A stretch of DNA of 64,000 nt from Candidatus Methylomirabilota bacterium (GCA_035709005.1 DASTFB010000102.1:1-64000), one strand, 5' to 3'; numbered from the stretch's first letter, positions 1-7,901 are shown. Program-made: numbers and translations. Notes: generated by a model from the sequence alone, not told the origin.

Positions 1-136
1 AGCGCGCGGTCTGAGCGGCGACCTGGCGCTCGAGCTCGGCCCGGAGCGGGTGGACGGCGGCGCGCGTGCCAGGTCGGCGTCGCTTCATGCCCGCCCGGGC
101 TCGGGACTTCACCGGACCGCGCTTGCCGCGCCTCAC
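1..136 (-). CDS. Unidentified gene, partial (cut by left edge)
   Basis: This open frame starts at a GTG whose last bases overlap the stop of the preceding gvpF/L gene (GTGA overlap), as at other junctions of this operon, and runs off the left edge of the window. An ATG 16 codons in (position 88) is an alternative start. About 45 residues are visible: very Arg/Lys-rich at first, then a more helical stretch containing LRAELERQV. I do not recognise the family. Position and coupling make it a likely further gas vesicle gene or accessory. The visible part does not resemble GvpN or GvpK. Confidence 0.5.
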   Translation of the reverse strand, partial: MRRGKRGPVKSRARAGMKRRRPGTRAAVHPLRAELERQVAAQTAR

Positions 137-852
137 GGCGAGTCCTGGGCGGCCATGGAGCTCTGATCGTCCACCGCGGCCGCGGCGAATGCATAGGGCG
201 GCCAGGGGCCGCTGGCTCGCATCCTGAGCGGCCTGAGCTGCGGGCGGGCCCGGGCAAGGCTCGCCCGATAGCGCGCGCTCGTGCCGCGCGGCACCAGGTG
301 GTGGACGCTCACCAGCAGCGGCGACCGGTCGTGGCGCTCCACGCGCTCGGCGCGAACCAGCCGGCCCAGCGCCCGGCGCAGCGGGGCGAGCTCGGGGGCG
401 GTGCTGGCGCGCTGATGTGCGTGTAGACGGCGCGCGAGATAGCGGGCCCCGGGTCCGAGGGCCTCCAGCGCGCCAGCGGCGGGCTCCTCGACGCCGGCCG
501 TGGCGCTCCCGTACACCCGGAGCGTCATCTGCTCGCCCCCGTCGACGAGCGAAAGCGCCTCGCGGAGGCCGGGGGCCCGTCGGCGCAGCCACTCGATGAG
601 CGCCGGCTCGTCGCGGACGACCGACCCGAAGCGCGCCGGGAGCACGGCGGAGGCGCGACGGGCCAGGCGTCTCACCACCGCGTCGTGCGCGCGAAGCGCG
701 GCGACCTCCACGGCAGGAGGATCGGGCAGCGTGCCGGTCACCGCGATGAGGTTCGACCAGCGCGCGAGCTCGAGCGGCTCGCCGCCCAGGCCGACCCCGA
801 GCGCGCCGGGGGCCGGCGCCCTCAGCACCGCGTACAGGTAGCGTACGCTCAC
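133..852 (-). CDS. Gas vesicle protein, GvpL/GvpF family (third copy)
   Basis: This is the last of three GvpF/L paralogues in the operon. Family proteins are minor, probably interior or assembly-related components of gas vesicles. The 239-residue product opens with VRYLYAVL, carries the VLPARFG segment (other copies have VIPMSFG or VIPMKLF), and ends with the typical GPWPPYAFA motif near its C-terminus. The GTG start at 852 was chosen because it overlaps the TGA of the upstream gvpA/J-like gene (GTGA), and because the earlier in-frame start would add 21 unrelated residues. It is more Arg-rich than the first copy. The family call is firm. Whether it is F or L cannot be told from sequence alone. 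Confidence 0.88.
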   Translation of the reverse strand: MSVRYLYAVLRAPAPGALGVGLGGEPLELARWSNLIAVTGTLPDPPAVEVAALRAHDAVVRRLARRASAVLPARFGSVVRDEPALIEWLRRRAPGLREALSLVDGGEQMTLRVYGSATAGVEEPAAGALEALGPGARYLARRLHAHQRASTAPELAPLRRALGRLVRAERVERHDRSPLLVSVHHLVPRGTSARYRASLARARPQLRPLRMRASGPWPPYAFAAAAVDDQSSMAAQDSP

Positions 853-1100
853 GGGCGTGCGCGCCGCGGAGGGCGCCGGCGGCGCTGCGCCCGGCGCAGG
901 CCATCGGCCGCGCACAGCAGCGCGGACAGGCGCAGATATACGAGGTCGACGCCGGCCAGGCCGAGGACGACCTCGCCGTCGACGACGATCCCCTTGTTGA
1001 GCACCTGATCGACGAGGTCCAGGAGGCTCGGGCCGGCCCCGTCCAGGAGGGTATCAAGCCCGGCCCGAGGGCGAGACAACGCGGCCCGCCGAGGCTTCAT
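849..1100 (-). CDS. GvpA/GvpJ-family small gas vesicle protein
   Basis: This 83-residue protein has a clear GvpA-fold core (residues ~24-60, with LDLVDQVLNKGIVVDGEV and LAGVDLVYLRL). The N-terminal extension is basic and the C-terminal tail Arg-rich. It diverges from the main shell protein GvpA at 5.6 kb and is better seen as a GvpJ/M/S-type minor shell protein, as found at gas vesicle tips. The ATG at 1100 overlaps the TGA of the upstream gvpF/L gene (ATGA), and its own TGA overlaps the next GTG, so it sits tightly coupled between two GvpF/L genes. Confidence 0.85.
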   Translation of the reverse strand: MKPRRAALSRPRAGLDTLLDGAGPSLLDLVDQVLNKGIVVDGEVVLGLAGVDLVYLRLSALLCAADGLRRAQRRRRPPRRARP

Positions 1101-1885
1101 CGGCTCCCCGCGACGAACGTGTAGGCGGGCCACGGACCGCTCACCGTGGCCCGAACGCCGGCCCGGGTGAGATCGGGCAGGAGCCGTTTCACGGCGGCCC
1201 GGAACCTTGCCGCGCGAGAGACGGGCACCAGGAAGGCCGCGTCGAGCAGGATGCGGACGCCGCCGGAGGCTTCGGCGATGGGCTGCCGACGCGACTGGTC
1301 GGCGAGCCGGGTGAGGCGCCGGTAGAGCTGGTCGGCCGCCCTCGCGGCATCCTGCCGGCGCCGGGCGACGAGCTCGCGAAGCTCCAGCTTGCGAAGCAGG
1401 AAGGCCGTGCCGCGGCCGCCGGTCGGCGCGCGCCCGGAGCTCTGGCGTCCTGCCCGGACCTCGTCCTCCGACCACGTCACGCGCACGCCCCACTCCTGGC
1501 GTCCCCCGATGCGGCGGGCCAGCCGGCGCAGGCGTCCCCGCTGGCGCCTGACGTGGGCCAGCGCCCGCTCGTCGCTGGCGAAGAGGGTGAAGAGCTTCAT
1601 GGGGATCACCGTGGCGGCCCGGGAGAAGTGCTCGACTACGCCCTGGTGACTCATCGCGCAGGCCGACACCCACCGGAGATCCTTGAGCCCGCGCTCGATC
1701 GGCGCCGAGCCATAGCGGTTCAGCGGGGCGTCGGCCGTGACGAGCCACAGATCGTCGCCGGCCTCGAGGACGCGGACGTTGCTCGTGCCGGGCAAGCCGC
1801 GGGGCGCGCTGCGGAGGGACGGCGGTCGCCGGTGGTGGACCAGACAGTAGAGATACGTGGCACTGCCGTCGGCCGCCTTCACCAT
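1097..1885 (-). CDS. Gas vesicle protein, GvpL/GvpF family (second copy)
   Basis: This 262-residue GvpL/F paralogue has TYLYCLVHH near the N-terminus, VIPMKLFTLF at mid-protein and SGPWPAYTFV close to the end; these are the family landmarks. It starts at an ATG 19 nt downstream of the gvpG stop and ends in an ATGA overlap with the small GvpA-like gene. Relative to the first copy (2183-3043) it has more Arg and a longer central region. The family assignment is firm, the exact paralogue name is not. Confidence 0.88.
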   Translation of the reverse strand: MVKAADGSATYLYCLVHHRRPPSLRSAPRGLPGTSNVRVLEAGDDLWLVTADAPLNRYGSAPIERGLKDLRWVSACAMSHQGVVEHFSRAATVIPMKLFTLFASDERALAHVRRQRGRLRRLARRIGGRQEWGVRVTWSEDEVRAGRQSSGRAPTGGRGTAFLLRKLELRELVARRRQDAARAADQLYRRLTRLADQSRRQPIAEASGGVRILLDAAFLVPVSRAARFRAAVKRLLPDLTRAGVRATVSGPWPAYTFVAGSR

Positions 1886-1904
1886 CGAGCGCGGGCCCCG
1901 ACGA

Positions 1905-2186
1905 TTACTCCTCGTCCCAGGTACGCGCCTCCACGCCGGTCACCTTCATGTCCCCGGGCGCCGGCTGCCCGCTCTGGGCCCGGAGCTCCCGGAGCCGGGC
2001 CAGGAGGGTCCGCTCGAGCGCGGTGAACTCCTCGGCGGACAGCTCGCCCAGCTCCAGCTGCATCTGCGCGGCCAGCAGCTCCTCGCGCAGCCGCTGCTCG
2101 TCGTCGAGCTCGGCGTCCACGGCCTGGGCGATCTTGCTCAGCACGAACTTGAGGCCGCCGACGAAGAGGCTGTCGAGGATGATCAT
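1905..2186 (-). CDS. gvpG: Gas vesicle protein GvpG
   Basis: This 93-residue acidic protein begins MIILDSLFVGGLKFVLSKIA and continues with a charged helical region containing EEFTALERTLLARL. Both are typical of GvpG, a small gas vesicle assembly factor that pairs with GvpF/L proteins. The ATG at 2186 overlaps the stop of the upstream gvpF/L gene (ATGA), which fixes the start and implies translational coupling. A second gvpF/L gene follows. Confidence 0.92.
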   Translation of the reverse strand: MIILDSLFVGGLKFVLSKIAQAVDAELDDEQRLREELLAAQMQLELGELSAEEFTALERTLLARLRELRAQSGQPAPGDMKVTGVEARTWDEE

Positions 2187-3043
2187 GACGTGGCCTGCGC
2201 GCGCTCGAGCTTGAGGCGGATGTTGACGAAGTTGTACGGGGGCCACGGCCCCGTGTACCGGAAGGTGAGGGTGTCGTAGTGGGCGCCGATCTTCTTGACC
2301 CGGGCGTCGAAGGCCGGCTCCTGCTCGCGGGTCACCAGGAACGCGGCGTTCATGATCATGCGGTCGCCGATGGGCTTGTTGGCGCGGGAGGCCACGCAGA
2401 CATCCCGGAGCTGGGCGAAGATCTCGCTCACGTAGCGCTCGGACCGCGCTTGCAGCGCGTGGTCGATCATCCGTCCGTACTGGACCCGGGCGAAGTACGT
2501 CGAGCCCTTCTGCGAGGCGATCTCGTTCTTGAGCCGGCGGATGTCCTCGTCGTCGCGCTCGATCTGCCGGATCACGACGTCGCGATCCCACAGGACCTTG
2601 AGCCCGAACTCCAGCTTGTCCGCCATCTTCGCCAGCACGTCGTGGAACGCGTGATAGGCGCTGCGCAGGAGCTCGACGATGTCCTCCCGGGTCTTGAACA
2701 CGGTGCCGAAGGACATCGGGATCACGGTGTGGCGCTGCATCACCGTCTCGCTGACCCGCTCGTGGGCCAGGACGTTCTCGCGCGTGGGATCGTAGACCTC
2801 GATGGGCGAGTCGGAGACGACGGCCGCGATGTCCTTGTAATTGATGGTGTGAACCTCGGGGGACCCGGCCCCGATCCCGATGGGTCCGAAGCGCAGCGGG
2901 TCGGTGGCGTTGATCACGCAGTAGACGTACTTGCCCAGGTGGTCGACCGGCGCCGCGGCGTCCCGTCCCCGGCGCCGCGCGCTCGCGGGCGACGGCCGCC
3001 GCGCGGGTCTGACCGCGGCCCGCCCCTTACGCTTGCGTTTCAT
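2183..3043 (-). CDS. Gas vesicle protein, GvpL/GvpF family (first copy)
   Basis: This 286-residue protein is the most canonical of the three GvpL/F copies. After a Lys/Arg-rich N-terminus (MKRKRKGR) come GKYVYCVINA, a VIPMSFGTVF segment, a charged helical middle, and TGPWPPYNFVNI near the end. The ATG at 3043 overlaps the end of the response regulator gene by 17 bp. A longer reading from 3130 would add residues unlike the family. It directly follows the two-component genes and is coupled to gvpG by ATGA. Confidence 0.92.
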   Translation of the reverse strand: MKRKRKGRAAVRPARRPSPASARRRGRDAAAPVDHLGKYVYCVINATDPLRFGPIGIGAGSPEVHTINYKDIAAVVSDSPIEVYDPTRENVLAHERVSETVMQRHTVIPMSFGTVFKTREDIVELLRSAYHAFHDVLAKMADKLEFGLKVLWDRDVVIRQIERDDEDIRRLKNEIASQKGSTYFARVQYGRMIDHALQARSERYVSEIFAQLRDVCVASRANKPIGDRMIMNAAFLVTREQEPAFDARVKKIGAHYDTLTFRYTGPWPPYNFVNIRLKLERAQATS

Positions 3044-3422
3044 GTCTCTCGTTCTCCAGCAAGGCTCTGATCTCGACGACCAGCTCTTCGGGCAGACAGG
3101 GTTTGGTGATGAAGGCATCGCAGCCCGCATTGCGGGCGCCCTGCGAGTACCCCTCCAGGGCGTGACCGGTCAAGGCCAGCACGGGGATGCCCTTCGTGCG
3201 GGGGTCGCTCTTGAGCCGGCGGGTGGCTTCCCAGCCATCGAGCCCCGGCAGGGACAGGTCCATGACGATCAGGTCGGGCGACAGTTCGAAGGCGCGGGCC
3301 AGCGCCTCGTGGCCCGTGGCCGCTTCCGCCACCTGGTAGCCGACGTGCTCGAGGTAGAGCGCGTACATCTCCCGGTTGTCCGAGAAGTCGTCGACGAGCA
3401 AGATGAGGGGCCGCCCCATCAC
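3027..3422 (-). CDS. Single-domain response regulator (receiver only)
   Basis: This CheY-like receiver of 131 residues has the acidic pocket D11-D12, phospho-acceptor D55 in LIVMDLSLPG, T85 in LALTGH and K107 in ITKPC. There is no DNA-binding or enzymatic output domain, so it presumably signals by protein contact or passes phosphate on. The GTG at 3422 overlaps the TGA of the kinase gene; an ATG at 3419 is an equally plausible start. It overlaps the next gene, gvpF/L, by 17 bp. Its place inside a gas vesicle operon suggests, but does not prove, a role in vesicle production or position control. Confidence 0.92.
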   Translation of the reverse strand: MMGRPLILLVDDFSDNREMYALYLEHVGYQVAEAATGHEALARAFELSPDLIVMDLSLPGLDGWEATRRLKSDPRTKGIPVLALTGHALEGYSQGARNAGCDAFITKPCLPEELVVEIRALLENERHETQA

Positions 3423-5590
3423 CGCGACACCGAACGGGGCAGGACCAGCGTGAACGTCGAACCCTTACCGGGCGCGCTCTGCAGCAGGATGTGCCCGCCC
3501 AGGACCGCGGCCAGCCGACGGCAGATGGCCAGGCCGAGCCCGGCCCCCCCGTACGCGCGGGAAGGCGAGTTGTCGGCCTGATTGAAGTCTTCGAAGATCC
3601 TGCTGTGATCGGCTTCGGCGATCCCGATGCCGGTGTCGGCGACGGCGATGAGGATCTGATCACGCTCGTCGTCGCAGGCCGCCGAGAGCGTGACCGTGCC
3701 TTCGGGGGTGAACTTCAGGGCGTTGGTCACGAAGTTCAGGACAATCTGCTTCACCTTCGCCCGATCGCTCTGCACCAGCGGCAGCGGCGCCGCGATCTCC
3801 TTGCTGAGCATCAGCGGGGCATGGCGGAGCATCGGCTCGACCTCGTGGATCACCTCGGTGATGAGCTCGGGCAGGGCGAACTCGGCGGTATGGATCGGCA
3901 TCTTGCCGGCTTCGATCCGGGTGAGGTCGAGGATGTCGCTGATCAGGTTCAGCAAGTGGCGGGCGCTGGAGTCCACGCGGGAGAGGCCCTTCTTCTGCGG
4001 CTCGGACACGGCCCCGAGCACCCCCTGCAGCAGCATGCTCGTGTACCCCAGGATGGCGTTGAGCGGCGTCCGGAACTCGTGAGAGACGTTGGCCAGGAAC
4101 TGGGACTTCAGCGCCGAGGCCTGCTCGAGGGCCAGGGCCTGGCGGCGGAGCAGCTCGTTCTGCCGTACGAGCTCGGCGGTGGCCTGCCGCACCTTCGCCT
4201 CCAGCTCGGTGGAGGCGCGCTTGACCTGCTCGTAGAGCCGTTCGCGCTCCAGGGCCACCGTCTCGTCGTGGAGAATGATGACCACGCCGATCAGCTCCTC
4301 GTGCGCGGAGCGAACCTTCCCGGCGACGGCTTCGTAGGGCACGCTCCGGCCGGTGGCCGGATCGATGAGGTCCACCGCGCCCCGGTAGCGGACGCTGTCA
4401 CCGGCCACCAGGCAGCTGGCCACGAACGAGCCGATGTGCGCGTCGTTGGACTGGATCCGGGCGGTGACGTCGCCGGCGGCCCGGGGGCCAACGGTGAAGA
4501 GATGCTCGGCCGGATCGTTCATCAGGATGATGGCCCCGCCGGGGTCGGTGACGAGGACGGGGTCGGCCATGGCGTCGATCACGAGGCGCAGACGGTCGCG
4601 CTCGGCGCGAACGTCTGCCTCGGCGAAGCGCAGCCGGCGATAGTTCGCCTCCAGCTCTTCGCTGGCCGTGCGGAGGTCCGTCACGTTGTGCAGGACGGAG
4701 ACGACGCGCCGCCCCGGCGCCTGCTCGCCGCCGGGGAGATCGCTGAGGACGGTGCTGATCAGCTCGAAGAGGAGGTCCGAGCCGTCGACGGGATCGACCA
4801 GGAGCAGCTCTCGCCGGGTCGGCTCGCGTTGGCCCAGGGCATGGCCGGCCAGCGCGGCGGAGAAGAGCATGTTGTTCAGGGCCACCGCCCGGCGCCGCCC
4901 CTCGCTCTCGCCTTCGACGCTGCCGAACAGTGACTCCGCCCGGCTGTTGCTCAAGACGATGCGGCCCTCTGCGTCGGTGAGGACCACGGGATCGGGGACC
5001 GCCTGGATGACGCCCTCGAAGAGGCCTCGCTCGCGCTCGAACCGCTTGCTTGCCGCCACGGCCCGGTGCGTGCGCTCTAGCCGTGCGAGCGTCGGTCCGA
5101 GCAGTCTGGCCAGCCACTCCGCCTCGCGCCGCGTGGTGTCGCCGGGCGGGCTGACCAGCAGCAGGCCGCTGGGCTCCCAGGAGCGGGAATCGCCGTCGGT
5201 CAGGGGGACGGCCAGCAGCGGAGCGCGGCCTCTGAAGGGGGCGCTCGCGCCGGGGCCGCCTCCGTTCAGCGAGATGAGGTGAGCTTCACCCCGCAGCAGC
5301 GCGGCGGCCAGGGGATGCCGCGCCCTGCCGAGATCCGCGACGAATCGGCTGGCGCGCACGGGCGACATGCCGAGGCCGGCGACGCCCACGAGCCGCGACC
5401 GCTCGGAATCGCGCACGAGGCAGAGCCCCTGCCGCACGCCGGCATGGGTACGCAGCCACTCCAGCGCCGACTGCGCGCACGCGGCGGGCTCCTCGCAGCC
5501 GAGCAGAAACTCGGCGAGGGCCAGCCGGGGCGGGCTTCCGTCGGCCCAGCCCGGGCGCGGGACGGGGCGAACCGAGGGACGAGTCGTCAC
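3419..5590 (-). CDS. Sensor histidine kinase (GAF-like, PAS, PAS, HisKA, HATPase)
   Basis: This 723-residue soluble kinase has no evident membrane segment. Residues ~20-175 look like a GAF-type sensor. Two PAS-like domains follow (~187-305 and ~332-445), then a coiled coil (~445-495). HisKA has the phospho-acceptor H504 in NVSHEFRTPLN. The HATPase has an N-box (NFVTNALKF), DTGIGI and GAGLGLAI. The GTG start lies 3 nt after the gvpA stop, and no other start occurs for 70 codons. The adjacent receiver is the obvious partner. A cytosolic sensor with GAF and PAS domains could read redox state, oxygen, light or a metabolite; the ligand cannot be read from sequence. Confidence 0.93.
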   Translation of the reverse strand: MTTRPSVRPVPRPGWADGSPPRLALAEFLLGCEEPAACAQSALEWLRTHAGVRQGLCLVRDSERSRLVGVAGLGMSPVRASRFVADLGRARHPLAAALLRGEAHLISLNGGGPGASAPFRGRAPLLAVPLTDGDSRSWEPSGLLLVSPPGDTTRREAEWLARLLGPTLARLERTHRAVAASKRFERERGLFEGVIQAVPDPVVLTDAEGRIVLSNSRAESLFGSVEGESEGRRRAVALNNMLFSAALAGHALGQREPTRRELLLVDPVDGSDLLFELISTVLSDLPGGEQAPGRRVVSVLHNVTDLRTASEELEANYRRLRFAEADVRAERDRLRLVIDAMADPVLVTDPGGAIILMNDPAEHLFTVGPRAAGDVTARIQSNDAHIGSFVASCLVAGDSVRYRGAVDLIDPATGRSVPYEAVAGKVRSAHEELIGVVIILHDETVALERERLYEQVKRASTELEAKVRQATAELVRQNELLRRQALALEQASALKSQFLANVSHEFRTPLNAILGYTSMLLQGVLGAVSEPQKKGLSRVDSSARHLLNLISDILDLTRIEAGKMPIHTAEFALPELITEVIHEVEPMLRHAPLMLSKEIAAPLPLVQSDRAKVKQIVLNFVTNALKFTPEGTVTLSAACDDERDQILIAVADTGIGIAEADHSRIFEDFNQADNSPSRAYGGAGLGLAICRRLAAVLGGHILLQSAPGKGSTFTLVLPRSVSR

Positions 5591-5593
5591 CGG

Positions 5594-5935
5594 CTAGACG
5601 CGGGCGGGCCGCCGCCGCCGTCGGAGCAGGACGGCACCGTCGCTGGGCCCGTTGGGCGCGAGCTGGGCTCGGAGCGCGGTGTTTTCAGCGGCGAGGGACG
5701 CGGCCGTGCGCCCGTCCACGGCGGCCGGCCGGGACGCCGGAGCCACGTGGCCGACGGCTTCGGAGTACTTCAGATACGTGTCGATCGAGGCCACCACCAC
5801 TCTGGCCTCGACCGTGATCAGGTCGATTCCCACCAGCGACACCCGAACCCAGGCGTCGATGACGATCCCCTTGTCGAGGACGCGATCGAGAACGTCGATC
5901 AGACTGGTGCCGCCTGACGCGCGCTCCACGGCCAT
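5594..5935 (-). CDS. gvpA: Gas vesicle major shell protein GvpA with C-terminal extension
   Basis: Residues ~10-70 match the GvpA shell protein closely, including [20 protein letters not shown] and YLKYSEAVG. GvpA polymerises into the ribbed gas-permeable wall of the vesicle. Typical GvpA is about 65-80 residues; this one has 113, with about 40 extra residues holding a short predicted helix ([15 protein letters not shown]) and an Arg-rich end. The ATG is 3 nt past the gvpJ-like stop, with GGGAGG 8 nt upstream inside gvpJ. The kinase gene begins 3 nt after its stop. Confidence 0.93.
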   Translation of the reverse strand: MAVERASGGTSLIDVLDRVLDKGIVIDAWVRVSLVGIDLITVEARVVVASIDTYLKYSEAVGHVAPASRPAAVDGRTAASLAAENTALRAQLAPNGPSDGAVLLRRRRRPARV

Positions 5936-5938
5936 CGG

Positions 5939-6298
5939 TCATCCTCCCTGCACGGACGCTCGGTTGCGTTGTCGACGGGGGCCGTTGCGGCGGCGCTGCG
6001 CGGCGAGTGCCGCCACCTTGCGTTCCAGGATACGGAGCTGCCGGCCCAGATCTTCGGCATCGCCCGGTGTCCGCCGGCCGGGCGCGAGATAGCGATCGTG
6101 CTTCCACCAGTCCAGGCCGATCTCTTGCGCTTTGTCGATCGAGCAGATGATCAGCCGGATCCGGATCGTGAGTAACTCCACTTCGGCGAGCGACACTTTG
6201 ATGTCGCCGGCGATGGCGAGGCCCTTGTCGAGCACCCGGTCGAGGACATCGACGAGGGTACTGGCGCGGTAGTGAGTAGCGGGAAGATCGGCGCGCAT
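5939..6298 (-). CDS. gvpJ: Gas vesicle protein, GvpJ-like
   Basis: This 119-residue GvpA-superfamily protein has the features of Gvp[39 protein letters not shown] and the GLDWW motif, followed by an Arg-rich tail. GvpJ-type proteins are minor shell components thought to shape or nucleate the vesicle tips. It is the first gene of the operon; upstream lies a short non-coding stretch and then the RRM gene on the same strand. The exact letter (J, M or S) is uncertain, the superfamily is not. Confidence 0.88.
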   Translation of the reverse strand: MRADLPATHYRASTLVDVLDRVLDKGLAIAGDIKVSLAEVELLTIRIRLIICSIDKAQEIGLDWWKHDRYLAPGRRTPGDAEDLGRQLRILERKVAALAAQRRRNGPRRQRNRASVQGG

Positions 6299-6450
6299 CG
6301 CGGGATCCGAGCGGAAGTATAGATGGAGCGAGCCGTCCCGGAAAGGGCGACTTTCGCCCGCCGGTGGGGAATCGTTTTCTGACGGGAGCGGTCGCCGGTG
6401 CGGCGGAGGGACCCCCGATGTCAGATCGTCACATCGGCCCCTGAGACACC
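6299..6450 (-). promoter_or_regulatory. Probable leader/promoter region of the gas vesicle operon
   Basis: This is the only non-coding space upstream of the first gvp gene. It contains a small perfect dyad (GGGCGA-CTT-TCGCCC, 6345-6359) and, on the minus strand, a CTATACT-like hexamer about 20 nt before the ATG that could serve as a -10 element. No convincing -35 or sigma-54 element is visible. The assignment rests on position only. Confidence 0.35.
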
Positions 6451-6477
6451 ACGGGGGACGGCATCGCCGTCCCCCGT
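6451..6477 (-). terminator. Strong hairpin after the RRM gene
   Basis: This is a perfect 12-bp stem (ACGGGGGACGGC paired with GCCGTCCCCCGT) with a 3-nt ATC loop, just beyond the stop of the RRM gene. It lacks a U-tract, so it may act as an imperfect intrinsic terminator or mRNA 3'-end stabiliser separating the RRM gene from the gvp operon. Confidence 0.6.
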
Positions 6478-6487
6478 CGCTGCCGAT

Positions 6488-6814
6488 CTAGCGCCAGCCG
6501 CCGCCGCCGCCGCGGCCGCCGCGGCCGCCACCGCCGTAGCCGCCGCCCCGGCCGCCGCCGCTCTCAGCCTTGGGCTTGGCGACTTCCACCTTCAGCCGGC
6601 GGCCGTCCAGCTCTCGGCCATCGAGCTCGCGGACCGCCTTCTGGGCGTCCTCCACCGTTTCCATCTCGACGAACCCGAATCCTCGCGAACGGCCCGAGAA
6701 CTGATCGGTGACGACGTTGGCCGAGACCACCGTCCCCGACTGGGCGAAGAACTCACGTAGCCCCTCGCTGGTGGTGTTGAAGCTGAGACCGCCGATGAAG
6801 AGTTTTTGCGCCAT
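6488..6814 (-). CDS. Glycine-rich RRM RNA-binding protein
   Basis: This 108-residue protein has one RRM domain (residues ~4-80) with RNP2 KLFIGGL (4-10) and RNP1 RGFGFVEM (44-51), followed by a Gly/Arg-rich tail (86-108). The architecture matches the small bacterial Rbp proteins, which bind RNA and are often cold-responsive. The ATG has AGGAGG 8 nt upstream. It is monocistronic, divergent from the zinc-ribbon gene and followed by a strong hairpin. Function beyond RNA binding cannot be read from sequence. Confidence 0.93.
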   Translation of the reverse strand: MAQKLFIGGLSFNTTSEGLREFFAQSGTVVSANVVTDQFSGRSRGFGFVEMETVEDAQKAVRELDGRELDGRRLKVEVAKPKAESGGGRGGGYGGGGRGGRGGGGGWR

Positions 6815-7075
6815 GGTGGCGCCTCCTGATGCATCTTCCGCCTTGGTCTGAGCGTCTCGGAGCGCGGAAGGTTACTTGAGACGCCGTCTGACGAGGGTGA
6901 CTCGGGGGTGAGCCCACAGCCGAACCAGACGGGCCCAGCTTACGTGAAAGCCCGCGCGTGCGCAATCGGCGTGGCGGGCCGGCGGTTCGGGACAGATTGA
7001 CTCGCGCCGGGCAACCCCTTGTCACTCCCCGACGGGCGCGCGCGCTCGGCGCCGACCTTAACTGCCGGGCCCGGT

Positions 7076-7095
7076 TGAGAAAACGATTCTTCTCA
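7076..7095. promoter_or_regulatory. Operator-like dyad TGAGAA-N8-TTCTCA
   Basis: This perfect 6-bp inverted repeat with an 8-nt spacer is AT-richer than its surroundings. It lies 36 nt before the start of the zinc-ribbon gene, in the divergent region (6815-7130) shared with the RRM gene. It could be a dimeric repressor site. No clear -35/-10 pair was found and nothing else is apparent in this spacer. Confidence 0.3.
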
Positions 7096-7130
7096 GATTT
7101 GGCACCGCGCTCGCACTCCTTCGGGCCGCC

Positions 7131-7628
7131 ATGTTCTCCAAGAAAGATTCCGTGCTCACCAGGACACGCAGCACGATGGGGCACCTGCCCCTGCGCCGGC
7201 TCATGCTCTGCGTCGACTGCGAGGTGTGCTTCGAGATCGGGGCGACGACCTGTCCGGCCTGCGGCAGCAACATCTGGGTCCCGCTGGCCCGGTTTCTCGA
7301 GGCCGCCCACCGCATGCGCCGGAGCGCCGACGCCACGAAGGTTCCCGCCAACCGCCGGCCGGGGGCCCGCCAGGTGCTCATCGTCGCGAAAAACCGTGTG
7401 AAGCTCTACCAGTACATGCGGCGGGCGTTCCAGGGGAACGAGAGCGTGCGGGTGCTCCTCGATCAGCGGGCCGGTGAGCGCCGCCGCTCTTCCAGCTCGG
7501 CTCCCGAGGCCGAGCGCCGGCAGGGTGACCGCCGTCAAGCCCGCCATGTCGACGACCTCCTCCGGGTCCTGGGCTGGGCCATCGTGCTGCAGGACGTCTC
7601 TGAGCCCCGGCGCCCGTCCACCCGCTGA
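7131..7628 (+). CDS. Hypothetical zinc-ribbon protein
   Basis: This 165-residue protein of unknown function has a Cys cluster C27-x2-C30-x2-C33 and C41-x2-C44, as in a small zinc ribbon. A basic middle contains KLYQYMRRAFQ, and the C-terminal part is rich in Arg, Gln and Ser (ERRQGDRRQ) and ends VLGWAIVLQDV. It could be a nucleic-acid or protein-binding regulator. I do not recognise a named family. It is divergent from the RRM gene; a small membrane protein gene follows on the same strand. Confidence 0.7.
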   Translation: MFSKKDSVLTRTRSTMGHLPLRRLMLCVDCEVCFEIGATTCPACGSNIWVPLARFLEAAHRMRRSADATKVPANRRPGARQVLIVAKNRVKLYQYMRRAFQGNESVRVLLDQRAGERRRSSSSAPEAERRQGDRRQARHVDDLLRVLGWAIVLQDVSEPRRPSTR

Positions 7629-7688
7629 CCGCCCTCGCCGGCATCGTCTTTGCTCCGTAGCGCAAACGCACGGAAAGGAGGACCCCCC

Positions 7689-7892
7689 GTGATTGGCAGC
7701 CTGATCTTCGGTGCCCTGCTCGGCGGTGCAGCCGTCTGGTTCTACCGCGACCAGATGAGAGCGTACCTCGACGACAAGACCCGCTCCGCCCGCACCCGCG
7801 CGGCGGACACCCTGCAAGCGGCTTCCGAGAACTTGCAGGGCTCGAAGGAGACGATGGAGGGCGGGCTCGGCAAGGAGCGCCGGATCCGCTGA
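7689..7892 (+). CDS. Small membrane-anchored hypothetical protein
   Basis: The 67-residue product has an N-terminal hydrophobic segment (LIFGALLGGAAVWFY, residues ~4-18) and a hydrophilic helical rest containing TLQAASENLQGSKETM. Its layout recalls small YtxH-like proteins, though similarity is too short for a family claim. The GTG start is supported by AAAGGAGG at 7674-7681, 7 nt upstream; the in-frame extension before it has no such site. It converges on dut, with 9 nt between stops. Confidence 0.72.
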   Translation: MIGSLIFGALLGGAAVWFYRDQMRAYLDDKTRSARTRAADTLQAASENLQGSKETMEGGLGKERRIR

Positions 7893-7901
7893 CCGACGCG
7901 C

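Noticed and set aside
849-1748. Long minus-strand reading frame across two gvp genes
   Set aside because: Only its last 83 codons, from ATG 1100, have GvpA-family character; the rest is an Arg/Pro-rich shadow of the gvpF/L gene.
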